This document shows, in pieces, positions 1-6,599 of a DNA stretch of 25,201 nt. The translations under genes and the position numbers were made by a program. Source of the DNA: a virus. The notes beneath the pieces are model-generated. The model made no database searches. It worked only from the letters and a program-made list of their open reading frames with translations, and was not told the DNA's origin. Numbering within the stretch: the first letter of the stretch is position 1; each line of letters opens with the position of its first letter. The stretch lies in the IMG/VR virus record IMGVR_UViG_3300003691_000046, positions 1 to 25,201 of that record. One strand, given 5' to 3'.

Positions 1-167
1 TCTTGTATTTTTTCTTTACTGAAAACTTCTCCAACCATAAGATTTTCTTTCACATACTCCAAAATAATATTTTCCGGAATTCTAAGCATCCTCATTCTGG
101 TTTGGGAAAGTTCAATGTCCATGGCTTTTATTTCTTTTTCATCGAATTCTACAAGAATTTTACTCAT
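1..167 (-). CDS. Unknown small protein, 3' end cut by window edge
   Basis: The first 55 residues of a protein start at an ATG at 167, preceded by a good ribosome binding site (AGGAGA, about 4 bases upstream); the rest lies outside the window. The visible part begins MSKILVEFDEKEIKAMD and is charged and probably helical, with no catalytic motif or membrane segment. The plus-strand reading frame over the same bases is a shadow: it gives a low-complexity Phe-rich protein. The gene is separated from dnaB by about 310 bases and may have its own promoter. I do not recognise the family. Confidence 0.7.
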   Translation of the reverse strand, partial: MSKILVEFDEKEIKAMDIELSQTRMRMLRIPENIILEYVKENLMVGEVFSKEKIQ

Positions 168-343
168 TTTTCTCCTAAAGTTCAAATATTAGTCCTAGCC
201 TATTTAAAATTGAAAAACTTTTAAAAACTATACTCAGCTATTATTTGCCTACCACTTTTAAATCCTACAGGCCGCAAAACTTAAATTTAGCTATATTCTG
301 ACTGAAATAAAACTGATAATTTCGATTTACTGAATATAAGCTT

Positions 344-372
344 AAATTAACAAGTAAAATTTGGTTTGTCAA
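344..372 (-). promoter_or_regulatory. Possible sigma70-like promoter
   Basis: A perfect -35 TTGACA lies at 372-367. A weak -10 (TAATTT, 349-344) follows after 17 bases, and a better TATATT lies further downstream at non-canonical spacing. It would drive the gene starting at 167. The -35 matches the one used repeatedly elsewhere in the window; the -10 is poor. Confidence 0.3.
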
Positions 373-417
373 GAAGTTTTGTATTGTTCACAAAATCTAT
401 GCTTATTATGTTTTTTG

Positions 418-464
418 TAGAAATTATAGAAGTGATAGAAGTTATAATTATTATAGAAATTATG
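418..464. repeat. Degenerate TAGAA-type short repeats
   Basis: The plus strand carries two copies of TAGAAATTAT and two of ATAGAAGT within 47 bases, spaced irregularly and starting just 15 bases past the dnaB stop. It may be a protein-binding array, an AT-rich unwinding element or simple low-complexity sequence; the sequence alone does not decide. Confidence 0.45.
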
Positions 465-479
465 ATTTGTGACAATTAA

Positions 480-1838
480 TCAATAGAGGTTTGCAGGCTC
501 AATTTGCTCCTCAAATCTCAAGTATCGCTTGTTAAAATAAAAATCACATTCGCCTTGAGTTCCATTTCTATTTTTTCTAATAATCGCTTTAATTATATCA
601 TCATCAGAGTCTGGTTCTTTATGTAAAAAAGTAATCGTATCAGCATCTTGCTCAATTTGACCTGATTCTCTAAGGTCTGAAATAATCGGATTTCGTTTTT
701 GCTTTTCAACATCCCGATTCATCTGAGCTAAAATTAACGAAAATAAATTATGTTCTTTGATTAGCGCGCTTAACCTTGATGAGATATTTGCTACTTCATT
801 TTCTCTACTAAAAGTTTTCTGAGTACCTTTAACTAACTGTAAATAATCAACAATTATCAACTCAATTCCACCATCCTCGTTTTTCATTTCAGCATTAACT
901 AACGCTTCAATATCTGCGATACTCATTGTTGCTTGATCACAAATTTTAAAATTTCTATACGCTCCTAACTGGCTAATAGCGGCGGTTAATTTATCAAGAT
1001 CGCCCTCTTCCATTTTTTGTGGCTGTCTCATGTAAGACGCTGGAACTCTTGATACAACAGGCAATAATCTATCCCTGGCTAACGATTCTGCTGTTGTTTC
1101 CAGTGAAATAAATAAAACTTTTCCTGCTGGTGAAATATTTCTAGCGATGTTCATTGCGAATGCTGTTTTACCTGTTGATGGTCTGGCTGCTATGATATTT
1201 GTTTCTGATTGATACAAGCCACCGCCTAAACGCTCATCAAGCTGTTTGTACCCAGTACTCAAACAAATTCTTGACTCTCCTTTCATGGCTAATTCCATTT
1301 CATGAAATATCACCGGCATTACTTCTCGGATTGTTTTTAAATCATTTTCTCTAGCTCCTATAATTGATTGATAAGATTGCAGATTTTCGATTGTTTCAGT
1401 AATTGATTCATGAACTGAGTAGGTTTTTTCACTGAAACTATTTTCATCATCTTGTTTTAATTTATTCTTGAGCGAGTCAGCTTCACTGATTGCTTTTTGG
1501 GCATAATAATCTTCCCTAAGTAGCTTTGAATAATAGACTGCCGTTAGGTCGATATCAGAGCTAATTTCAAATGATTCTGAAAGTTCTGATAAGTAACCAT
1601 ATCCGCCTATTTTTTGAAGTTGACCGTTTTTTTTCAAATAATCTGCGATAGTCAAGACATCAATGTTTTTAGGCTCTAGCGAGCATATTGCTGAATAAAT
1701 AGTTCTATGATGATAGCCATTAAAAAATTCTAGTTTTTCGATAATTGGATCAACTTGACTGAATACCGTAGGCTCTGAAATTAATATTCCAAGAACCGCT
1801 TTTTCTAGTGATAAATCAGCGATTTCTGCTATGCTCAT
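480..1838 (-). CDS. dnaB: Replicative DNA helicase, DnaB family
   Basis: This is a hexameric 5'-3' replicative helicase that unwinds DNA ahead of the phage replisome. At 452 residues it has the usual DnaB length. The N-terminal domain (about 10-110) has the typical LEKAVLGILI and KIGGYGYLSEL stretches. The RecA-like core carries the Walker A ARPSTGKT at about 218-225, the Walker B IIVDYLQLV, and the late motif DLRESGQIEQDADTI. Its start overlaps the 3' end of the upstream initiator gene by 23 bases with no strong ribosome binding site, so translational coupling is likely. The neighbour is probably the factor that brings this helicase to the origin. No intein is visible. Confidence 0.97.
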   Translation of the reverse strand: MSIAEIADLSLEKAVLGILISEPTVFSQVDPIIEKLEFFNGYHHRTIYSAICSLEPKNIDVLTIADYLKKNGQLQKIGGYGYLSELSESFEISSDIDLTAVYYSKLLREDYYAQKAISEADSLKNKLKQDDENSFSEKTYSVHESITETIENLQSYQSIIGARENDLKTIREVMPVIFHEMELAMKGESRICLSTGYKQLDERLGGGLYQSETNIIAARPSTGKTAFAMNIARNISPAGKVLFISLETTAESLARDRLLPVVSRVPASYMRQPQKMEEGDLDKLTAAISQLGAYRNFKICDQATMSIADIEALVNAEMKNEDGGIELIIVDYLQLVKGTQKTFSRENEVANISSRLSALIKEHNLFSLILAQMNRDVEKQKRNPIISDLRESGQIEQDADTITFLHKEPDSDDDIIKAIIRKNRNGTQGECDFYFNKRYLRFEEQIEPANLY

Positions 1839-2838
1839 TCTGATACGCTTGGTAAATTAGTTTTATATTTTGCTCTGTTTTCTGATTGTCTGCGCGATCT
1901 CTGAATAATCCTTTTGCGTCATCTAAATATTTATGCAAGTACTTGTGATTAATCATGATTTGCATATCGAAACGATAATCTCCGTCATTGTCTGAATTGT
2001 CGATAGTAGGCAATAATTTTGTAATTAGTGATTTGATTTCATTGAACGATTTTAGTTTTTGTGCAGATTGTTGTGTGACTTGCTGTGGTTTTGATATGAT
2101 CGATTCGTTGAGGTACGTGTCGAAGTTTTTATTGATAAACAAAGTTTCCGGTTTCAGGTATTTACGCGCTATTGAGCCGTTGCTAAATTTTAATCCTGGT
2201 TTCCAGTCTGAGTTTTTAAAATCAATTACTGATTTAAAATCTTCAAACGAATAACCTTCGGCTAACCTGCTTGTGATAATTGTTTTTCGATTACCGCTTT
2301 CAAGTTTGATTCTGGTTCCGCAAATTTGATTCAAATAATTAATGATTTTTGAGTGAATTGAAAACTCACATTCTTTCTTCTTCTTATTCTTTCTTTCTTT
2401 CTTTACTTGTTTGTGTACTACTTGCGGTACTACTTGCGGTATCATCTGCGGTTCGTTTGTAGTATCATTTGCTGGACTGTTTGCGGTATCACCTGATTTA
2501 TATGTTGCTTGATAAATCTCATAATTACAGATAGTTACAATCGTTGTTTGGTTGCCTCTTTTTTGTTCAATCATCGACTCGTTTTCCAGATAGTGAAGGA
2601 ACCTAGAAACTTTGCCTTTCGACCACGCCCAACGCCGCATAAAATACATAATTGACTTGCCAGTTTGACCTCTTTTGACATCGATTTTAATGCCTCTCTT
2701 AAAGAAGAAATTAGCCTTAAAATTTGCCGCTCCAACTAAATCAATCCAAGCTTGACCTTTAGTAAATGGCTCAGAAAGCCATAATGGGTGCTCCAAAAGT
2801 TTACGATCAATTTTGAAAAAATTAGTCTGCTTGCTCAT
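1816..2838 (-). CDS. Phage replication initiator / replisome organiser (Phg_2220_C)
   Basis: This is probably an origin-binding protein that recruits DnaB. Residues about 5-115 look like the winged-helix N-terminal domain of phage replication proteins (RKLLEHPLWLSEPFTKGQAW, GKVSRFLHYLENESMIEQ). A low-complexity linker follows at about 115-155: PQVVPQVV, then a Lys-rich run. About 155-250 matches the conserved phage C-terminal domain TIGR02220/Phg_2220_C (LAEGYSFEDFKSVIDFK, ARKYLKPETLF). The final 90 residues are not recognised. An AGGA ribosome binding site lies 8 bases before the ATG. The linker-coding DNA is a tandem repeat beside a pyrimidine tract and may be the origin itself, as in lambda gene O. 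The gene overlaps dnaB. Confidence 0.88.
   Translation of the reverse strand: MSKQTNFFKIDRKLLEHPLWLSEPFTKGQAWIDLVGAANFKANFFFKRGIKIDVKRGQTGKSIMYFMRRWAWSKGKVSRFLHYLENESMIEQKRGNQTTIVTICNYEIYQATYKSGDTANSPANDTTNEPQMIPQVVPQVVHKQVKKERKNKKKKECEFSIHSKIINYLNQICGTRIKLESGNRKTIITSRLAEGYSFEDFKSVIDFKNSDWKPGLKFSNGSIARKYLKPETLFINKNFDTYLNESIISKPQQVTQQSAQKLKSFNEIKSLITKLLPTIDNSDNDGDYRFDMQIMINHKYLHKYLDDAKGLFRDRADNQKTEQNIKLIYQAYQNEHSRNR
2371..2488. other. Candidate replication origin: iterons plus pyrimidine tract
   Basis: Inside the initiator gene, the core TGCGGT occurs at 2423, 2435, 2447 and 2482. The first three lie in near-identical 12-bp units (ACTACTTGCGGT at 2417 and 2429, ATCATCTGCGGT at 2441), with degenerate units on both sides. 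Directly next to them, 2371-2404 is pyrimidine-only on the plus strand apart from single A residues near 2386 and at the right end. Iterons plus a strand-asymmetric AT-rich element inside the initiator gene match the lambda origin plan. The function is inferred; the repeats could simply reflect the PQVV protein repeat. Confidence 0.45.
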
Positions 2839-2883
2839 AAAAATTTCCTGATTTCATATTTTCATCCTTGAAAAAGTTATTAT

Positions 2884-3069
2884 TTAAATATCATTTAAAT
2901 ATTGCATTATAGCTTTTTTAACTTCATATTTAACTGATGCGTACCCATTCAATTGAGCCGTTAATCCGCTATAAGTTAGATCAGCTTTATTTTTGATTTG
3001 GTATCTATCATAAAACCATCTTATATTTCTTCCGTCTTCTTTAATCTTCTTCTTAAAATTTTCAACCAT
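2884..3069 (-). CDS. Small helix-turn-helix-like DNA-binding protein
   Basis: A 61-residue basic protein begins MVENFKKKIKEDGRNIRWFYDRY. The second half (LTYSGLTAQLNGYASVKYEVKKAI) resembles the recognition-helix part of small Cro/XRE-like phage regulators, in which a short turn precedes an SxLxAxLNGYA-type helix. I assign no name. It lies upstream of the initiator and dnaB with a 45-base gap, so it heads or joins the replication operon. Its own upstream region holds a terminator hairpin and a 10-bp inverted repeat over a -35 box, as expected for a self-regulated gene. The function is an inference from fold-like pattern and context. Confidence 0.6.
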   Translation of the reverse strand: MVENFKKKIKEDGRNIRWFYDRYQIKNKADLTYSGLTAQLNGYASVKYEVKKAIMQYLNDI

Positions 3070-3100
3070 AATTTCTTCTTATTTATCGTAATAAGGGTTA

Positions 3101-3144
3101 AACAAAATAAAACCCACCTCAATCAACAGTAACTAAGGCGGGTT
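3101..3144 (-). terminator. Rho-independent terminator (minus strand)
   Basis: On the minus strand AACCCGCCTTAGTT pairs with GATTGAGGTGGGTT around a 6-base loop (3111-3144), giving 14 pairs with several G-U, followed by a T-rich tail. On the plus strand the G-U pairs become A-C mismatches, so it is specific to minus transcripts. It lies between 3302-3604 and 2884-3069 and could also attenuate transcription of the HTH-like gene. Confidence 0.75.
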
Positions 3145-3198
3145 CGAGTCAAGCTATAGCATTGTCGCTATTATTTAAATTTTATAGTACCTCATAAA

Positions 3199-3232
3199 AT
3201 TGTCAATAGCTAAATTTAATAATATTGACAAT
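3199..3232. promoter_or_regulatory. Perfect 10-bp inverted repeat over -35 sequences; possible operator
   Basis: ATTGTCAATA (3199-3208) and TATTGACAAT (3223-3232) form a perfect inverted repeat with 14 bases between. Each arm contains a TTGACA -35 hexamer, one facing each way. On the minus strand TTGACA is followed by TATAAA after only 14 bases, so its promoter strength is doubtful. It may be an operator for the nearby HTH-like protein. Confidence 0.45.
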
Positions 3233-3301
3233 GATCATTTTAGTTTCTAACAAAAAATTGATGTATCAACATATGCATCTGCTCGAAATAGATAATTTAT
3301 A

Positions 3302-3604
3302 TTAAACTTTGTTAATTATATCAACAGTTTCACCAGTATCATTTAAAAGATAAATATCACAATCAGCAATTATAGATATTTCTTGCAAATCATCTAAAAA
3401 GGTTATAAAAACTAATCTGGCGGTTTTATCTGTACCTTTTTTCCATTCCGCAAAATTAAAATTTTCAAGTATTTTAAGGCTAACATCAGAATACTGACAT
3501 TCAATATCTGAAAATTTTAAATGCAATACATGTTTCGTAAGTCGTCTTTTTATTTGGTAATACCAAATTGTTTTAGCTTCTCTCGCTACTAATTTCAAAA
3601 ACAT
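3302..3604 (-). CDS. Hypothetical phage protein, 100 aa
   Basis: A soluble 100-residue protein begins MFLKLVAREAKTIWYYQIKRR, with a basic N-terminal third and an alternating hydrophobic/acidic second half (TARLVFITFLDDLQEISIIAD) suggesting beta strands. No motif or family is recognised. The ATG at 3604 has a weak GGAT-type ribosome binding site. A good sigma70-like promoter sits about 50 bases upstream, and the gene appears to be transcribed alone, ending in the terminator at 3111-3144. It lies beside the putative operator region. Confidence 0.7.
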   Translation of the reverse strand: MFLKLVAREAKTIWYYQIKRRLTKHVLHLKFSDIECQYSDVSLKILENFNFAEWKKGTDKTARLVFITFLDDLQEISIIADCDIYLLNDTGETVDIINKV

Positions 3605-3651
3605 ACTAAATCCTGAATAATAGTTATTTGTAATGGTTACTGAATCTTTTT

Positions 3652-3680
3652 ATACTATGAAACTAAAATCACTTTGTCAA
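3652..3680 (-). promoter_or_regulatory. Sigma70-like promoter
   Basis: TTGACA at 3680-3675, a 17-base spacer, and TAGTAT at 3657-3652, followed by AAAAAG. It points at the gene starting at 3604. The -35 is perfect and the -10 matches 4 of 6 positions. Confidence 0.55.
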
Positions 3681-3724
3681 TATATTTTTTAAAATTAATT
3701 TCAGTTTATGATCTTTTATCGCAA

Positions 3725-4105
3725 CTATTTTAAAAGCTCAGGATTATCATGAATATTGCCTATAATTTCCCATTTTATATCCCATTCGTGAAAATAAAAT
3801 AGTCTACCTTTATTTAAGTCAACACAAAAAGATTGATTTTTAAAAACTACAACCCCTTGTGTTGTTTCGTAAAACTTACCAATCGGCTTGACTATATCAT
3901 CACCGAAAATCTTTATACCATCAAAGTCATCTGTTCCTATATATTGACTAATCGTTTCAGGATAGACCTCGATCCATCCATAATTACACCACAAATATTT
4001 ACGTCCTATGCGATCTGGATAAACATTCACAAAATCAGTTATACCAGTGCCATAAATCCATTTTTTAGTTGGTTTTTCTTTTGCTCTAAGTAAAAATTCA
4101 TCCAT
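3725..4105 (-). CDS. YopX family phage protein (copy 1)
   Basis: This 126-residue protein belongs to the YopX family of phage and prophage proteins, whose biochemical role is unknown. Family hallmarks are visible: an N-terminal LLRAKEKPTKKWIYG segment, the central ETISQYIGTDDFDGIKIFGDDIVKP block, and the C-terminal IIGNIHDNPELL. It overlaps the upstream Lar-like gene by 8 bases and is the last gene of a three-gene unit (RHH protein, Lar, YopX) ahead of a promoter-bearing gap. A second YopX gene lies at 5711-6115 with only moderate similarity, so this is an old duplication or independent acquisition. Confidence 0.85.
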   Translation of the reverse strand: MDEFLLRAKEKPTKKWIYGTGITDFVNVYPDRIGRKYLWCNYGWIEVYPETISQYIGTDDFDGIKIFGDDIVKPIGKFYETTQGVVVFKNQSFCVDLNKGRLFYFHEWDIKWEIIGNIHDNPELLK

Positions 4106-4289
4106 TAATCATCCTTCTATTCCACATATTAATTAGTTCTTCCGGATTCTCCTTATCACCCCATGTAGAACCTATTTGAGCTTCACATGATTGGCATGAG
4201 ATATGGTATCTATTGCTATACATATCTTTTAATTTAGGTACTCCACCACAAAAAGGGCAATTTTTAAGTTTTGTATTATATATTTTCAT
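4098..4289 (-). CDS. Lar-like restriction alleviation / zinc finger protein
   Basis: A 63-residue protein of the Lar family, small phage and prophage zinc proteins named after the Rac prophage restriction-alleviation protein. It shows LKNCPFCGGVPKLKDM near the N-terminus, a second CQSC pair, and the typical ending NPEELINMWNRR. I start it at the ATG at 4289, not at an in-frame ATG at 4346, because AAGGAAG lies 3-10 bases upstream and the family begins with the LKPCPFCG-type segment. It overlaps the RHH gene by 14 bases and the YopX gene by 8. A role against host restriction is known only for the family namesake. Confidence 0.82.
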   Translation of the reverse strand: MKIYNTKLKNCPFCGGVPKLKDMYSNRYHISCQSCEAQIGSTWGDKENPEELINMWNRRMING

Positions 4290-4473
4290 TATCTTCCTTA
4301 TTAGTTGGTGATATTGCAACAAACCACTGAAGCCCATGGCGATCAATATGGTCTAACCCTTTTCTTAATATCATTGATACTAAATCAGATAGTGTTGGAA
4401 AACAAAGTTCATCTTTTTTATCGTCTAATCTTTGAATTAATTCGCTATTATTAATAGTTACAGTTGTTCTCAT
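4276..4473 (-). CDS. Ribbon-helix-helix-like small regulator
   Basis: A 65-residue protein starts MRTTVTINNSELIQRLDD and continues PTLSDLVSMILRKGLDHI. The short N-terminal strand followed by two helices is the pattern of ribbon-helix-helix (Arc/MetJ/CopG) DNA-binding proteins; the last 20 residues are a polar tail. It is the first gene of a small unit with Lar and YopX, downstream of a terminator and a weak promoter, so it may autoregulate that unit. There is no toxin-like partner next to it, which argues against a classic toxin-antitoxin pair. Confidence 0.6.
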   Translation of the reverse strand: MRTTVTINNSELIQRLDDKKDELCFPTLSDLVSMILRKGLDHIDRHGLQWFVAISPTNKEDNENI

Positions 4474-4491
4474 TTATCCTGTATTTAAAAT

Positions 4492-4532
4492 ATTAAATCT
4501 AATAATATGCTAAAAGCATACGTGTGCGCAAT
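4492..4532 (-). promoter_or_regulatory. Possible weak promoter after terminator
   Basis: Just past the terminator, TTGCGC is followed after 18 bases by TATTAT and an AT-rich leader resembling others in the window. It would drive the RHH-Lar-YopX unit. The -35 is poor (3 of 6). Confidence 0.25.
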
Positions 4533-4560
4533 AAAAAACCCATCTCGAAGATGAAATGGG
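4533..4560 (-). terminator. Rho-independent terminator (minus strand)
   Basis: CCCATTTC pairs with GAGATGGG around a 6-base loop (one G-U pair), followed by six T on the minus strand. It starts 12 bases after the stop of the gene at 4573-4857, closing that transcription unit. Confidence 0.8.
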
Positions 4561-4572
4561 ATATTTCATTGT

Positions 4573-4857
4573 TTATTCTGGAAACTTATTTCCAAACTCT
4601 TCCTCATAAGAAGTATGCGGAATTTTAGAGTACTCATCATAATCTAATTTAACAGATGTGTAGGCACTCCAAATTTCTATAATTACTGTATCATAAATGC
4701 GTACTGAATGGCTTTTAATTGTAAAATTATATATTTTATGATACACAGTATCTCCGGTGAATAATGTTAAATTGTCGGCTTTTATATATTCCATACGCCG
4801 ACCAAAATAATCATATAATGACAATGTTTTTAAAACTTTAATCGTATCCATACTCAT
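4573..4857 (-). CDS. Hypothetical protein, 94 aa
   Basis: An unrecognised 94-residue soluble protein (MSMDTIKVLKTLSLYDYFGRR...). The middle is rich in alternating hydrophobic residues (TVYHKIYNFTIKSHSVRIYD), suggesting a small beta-rich fold, and the tail is acidic. Two ATGs (4857 and 4851) could start it; neither has a strong ribosome binding site and I keep the first. It is the last gene before the terminator at 4533-4560, 15 bases after its upstream neighbour. Confidence 0.65.
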   Translation of the reverse strand: MSMDTIKVLKTLSLYDYFGRRMEYIKADNLTLFTGDTVYHKIYNFTIKSHSVRIYDTVIIEIWSAYTSVKLDYDEYSKIPHTSYEEEFGNKFPE

Positions 4858-4872
4858 AGTTTATCTAAGTCG

Positions 4873-5112
4873 TTAATCAAATTTAATCAACTTTGTCTTA
4901 TTAAAACGATTCTCATACCATTTAAGCATTCTCACGTTATATCCAATAGCAGCAGAACCATACTCTTCAATGATTTTTTCCAGCAAATATGTGGCTATCT
5001 TGCTATCGACTTTTATTGTTATAATGTTAACTGGTATTTCTATTTCCATAATCCATCGATCACATAATTTATTCAACAATTCTTTGTGATCGGCTACTGT
5101 CTCTAATCTCAT
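4873..5112 (-). CDS. Hypothetical protein, 79 aa
   Basis: An unrecognised 79-residue protein with a mixed helix/strand pattern: an amphipathic N-terminal helix (VADHKELLNKLCDRW), a strand (IPVNIITIKVDS), a second helix (ATYLLEKIIEEYG) and a basic end. No motif or membrane segment is seen. The ATG at 5112 follows the stop of the secreted Gly-rich gene by 2 bases, so the two are probably co-translated. Confidence 0.6.
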   Translation of the reverse strand: MRLETVADHKELLNKLCDRWIMEIEIPVNIITIKVDSKIATYLLEKIIEEYGSAAIGYNVRMLKWYENRFNKTKLIKFD

Positions 5113-5114
5113 TA

Positions 5115-5555
5115 TTATCTATCATTATTTTTCGGATTAAAAATACTAATGCTTCCGCTATACCCAAACATGCCTCTATTTGACGGCCATTCTCTCTGTT
5201 TATTTTGCCACTTCTTAGTTTTTGCGGCTTCCTTTTTTAATGCCGCGTGAGCTTTCTCCGCGCCCTGGAATACCACGCCCCATCCTTTGAAAAGCGGAAA
5301 AAATACCCACTCAGCTACCTCACGTTTGAAGTTCTGGGCGCGCTTATCACGCGCCTTGTCCTTCGCCGTTGGGCTCCAACGTGAATGCGCTGTGCTATTA
5401 CTGACGCGTCCTCCGCCACGGTTGAATCCTGGACTCATTTGTCCACCGCCTGAGATACCTCGTCCAAAGCCTCTGTCTCCTTCTTTGTTCGCATAAGCAG
5501 TGGATGCTATGGCTAGGAATAAAACCGTTATAATCAAGCACATTTTATTTTTCAT
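5115..5555 (-). CDS. Secreted Gly/Arg-rich basic protein
   Basis: A 146-residue exported protein. Residues 1-22 form a Sec signal peptide (Lys-rich start, LIITVLFLAIAS core, AYA cleavage box). Residues about 25-55 are Gly/Arg/Ser-rich and low-complexity (DRGFGRGISGGGQ), followed by a basic stretch, an aromatic segment (WVFFPLFKGWGVVFQG) that may touch membrane, and a Lys/Ala-rich helix. The coding DNA is much richer in GC than its neighbours, a sign of recent acquisition or amino-acid constraint. It follows a zinc-ribbon gene with 3 bases between stop and start. Its function is unknown; a cell-surface role is a guess. Confidence 0.75.
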   Translation of the reverse strand: MKNKMCLIITVLFLAIASTAYANKEGDRGFGRGISGGGQMSPGFNRGGGRVSNSTAHSRWSPTAKDKARDKRAQNFKREVAEWVFFPLFKGWGVVFQGAEKAHAALKKEAAKTKKWQNKQREWPSNRGMFGYSGSISIFNPKNNDR

Positions 5556-5558
5556 TTT

Positions 5559-5714
5559 TCAATCCTCTTTAAATTCAGTAAATCCTAATTCGCATTCCTC
5601 GCAGAATAACTCCTCGCAATATCCGGGATCGTCATCTTCTTCATTCCAGTGATCGCATGATGGACAATCCCATCCCCACCGCTCCACTTTGGTATATTTA
5701 ACTTTATCGCTCAT
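5559..5714 (-). CDS. Small zinc-ribbon protein, 51 aa
   Basis: A 51-residue acidic protein, MSDKVKYTKVERWGWDCPSC onward, with two Cys pairs (CPSC at 17-20 and CEEC at 38-41) that should bind one zinc ion, plus extra Cys at 33. The ATG at 5714 overlaps the YopX stop codon (ATGA), and the stop lies 3 bases before the next ATG, so it is clearly part of the operon. Such tiny zinc ribbons are common phage accessory genes with unknown targets. Confidence 0.8.
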   Translation of the reverse strand: MSDKVKYTKVERWGWDCPSCDHWNEEDDDPGYCEELFCEECELGFTEFKED

Positions 5715-6115
5715 TTTTTGTTCTCCAAGAGTTCCGGGTTGTCTGTTTTGTTGCCGATGATTTTAGGGTTATCAGCGTCATCAAGATGGAATAAGCTACC
5801 ACATGACAGCTCATAAACAAAAGAGCCGCCTGTGAACCATATTAATGCTTTTTCGCGTTTTCCATTCCAATCTACCTCGATTATATCACCAGAAAACATT
5901 TTTTCACCGTCAAAGTCCTCGCCGTCATTCAAGTCAGTATATTTCCCGACCGTTTCTGGGATAACTTCTGTTCTGTAAACACCCAATGGATTGTTGCGAA
6001 AAATTAAATGCTTACGATTATATTCGCATTGATCTTTTTCTTGAAAAACATAAAAACCTTCGATCCATTCTCCTTCCTCATTTTTACCTCTAAATAAATT
6101 ATCTCTAGCTTCCAT
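5711..6115 (-). CDS. YopX family phage protein (copy 2)
   Basis: A 134-residue YopX-family protein: DNLFRGKNEEGEWIEGFYVF at the start, PETVGKYTDLNDGEDFDGEK plus MFSGDIIEVDW in the middle, a beta-rich segment, and the ending IIGNKTDNPELLE. It matches the family better than the copy at 3725-4105. The ATG has a strong AGGAG ribosome binding site, and a good promoter (TTGAAA, 16 bases, TATACT) lies just upstream, so this gene heads the unit YopX, zinc ribbon, secreted protein and two hypotheticals down to 4573. The family's function is unknown. Confidence 0.9.
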   Translation of the reverse strand: MEARDNLFRGKNEEGEWIEGFYVFQEKDQCEYNRKHLIFRNNPLGVYRTEVIPETVGKYTDLNDGEDFDGEKMFSGDIIEVDWNGKREKALIWFTGGSFVYELSCGSLFHLDDADNPKIIGNKTDNPELLENKK

Positions 6116-6140
6116 TTATTCTCCTAAATATTTACAATTA

Positions 6141-6168
6141 AGTATAAAGTAATTTGTAATTTTTTCAA
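6141..6168 (-). promoter_or_regulatory. Sigma70-like promoter
   Basis: TTGAAA (6168-6163), a 16-base spacer and TATACT (6146-6141), each matching 5 of 6 consensus bases. It overlaps the stop codon of the upstream gene and points at the YopX gene starting at 6115. Confidence 0.65.
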
Positions 6169-6533
6169 CACTTAAATTTTACTTTAGATAATTGAACTAT
6201 TTCTTTATACTTTTCAGTACCAGAATCAACCGAGTTCATTTCAAAGTCTCCGCATCCTTTTACATGAAATAAATCATAATATCCCTGAATCATTTGTTTA
6301 ATGTTTAAAAATCCCCCCAATAAGACAAATACTGGAAAAAATAAAATTGCAACTATCTTAAAAAGTATTGTTGGAGTGCCGTGCATTATAAATTCATCCT
6401 TAGAAATATAATAATCACGGTGGTTCATCCAGTTTCTTTTTATTTTTGGGAATAACTTTTTATGCTGACGGCGGCTTAATTTGAACTTGATAAAACCATT
6501 ATCAACTGGGGATTTATAAATATATTTGCTCAT
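6165..6533 (-). CDS. Membrane protein, tandem duplicate (copy B)
   Basis: A 122-residue protein with a basic N-terminal cytoplasmic-looking domain (NGFIKFKLSRRQHKKLFP) and one strongly hydrophobic stretch at about 60-85 (ILFKIVAILFFPVFVLLGGF), likely a single membrane segment or hairpin, then an acidic C-terminal part. It is a clear paralogue of 6600-6950. I start it at the second ATG (6533) because AGAAGG sits 6 bases upstream of it but directly abuts the first ATG (6539). The function is unknown. Retention of two copies suggests separate roles or partners. Confidence 0.75.
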   Translation of the reverse strand: MSKYIYKSPVDNGFIKFKLSRRQHKKLFPKIKRNWMNHRDYYISKDEFIMHGTPTILFKIVAILFFPVFVLLGGFLNIKQMIQGYYDLFHVKGCGDFEMNSVDSGTEKYKEIVQLSKVKFKC

Positions 6534-6599
6534 AGTCATCCTTCTTATTCACCGGAATCCCGGTTATTTAAAATTCACCTTCCTTGCTTAAGCTAAACC

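Larger units (their letters stand above)
168..479. other. Intergenic region downstream of dnaB
   Basis: This 312-base AT-rich gap has no supportable open frame on either strand. It contains the possible promoter at 344-372 and the low-complexity repeat block at 418-464. I see no clear rho-independent terminator after dnaB. Confidence 0.5.

Noticed and set aside
3-224. Plus-strand frame encoding a Phe-rich protein
   Set aside because: Shadow of the minus-strand gene at 1-167, which has a strong ribosome binding site and normal composition.
3130-3160. GGCGGGTTCGAGTCAAGC resembles a tRNA T-arm or an attachment site
   Set aside because: The flanks do not fold into a cloverleaf, the stem after the loop does not pair, no integrase is present, and the bases are partly explained by the terminator stem.
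4290-4346. Longer version of the Lar-like gene starting at 4346
   Set aside because: It overlaps the RHH gene by over 70 bases; the ATG at 4289 has a clear ribosome binding site and matches family length.
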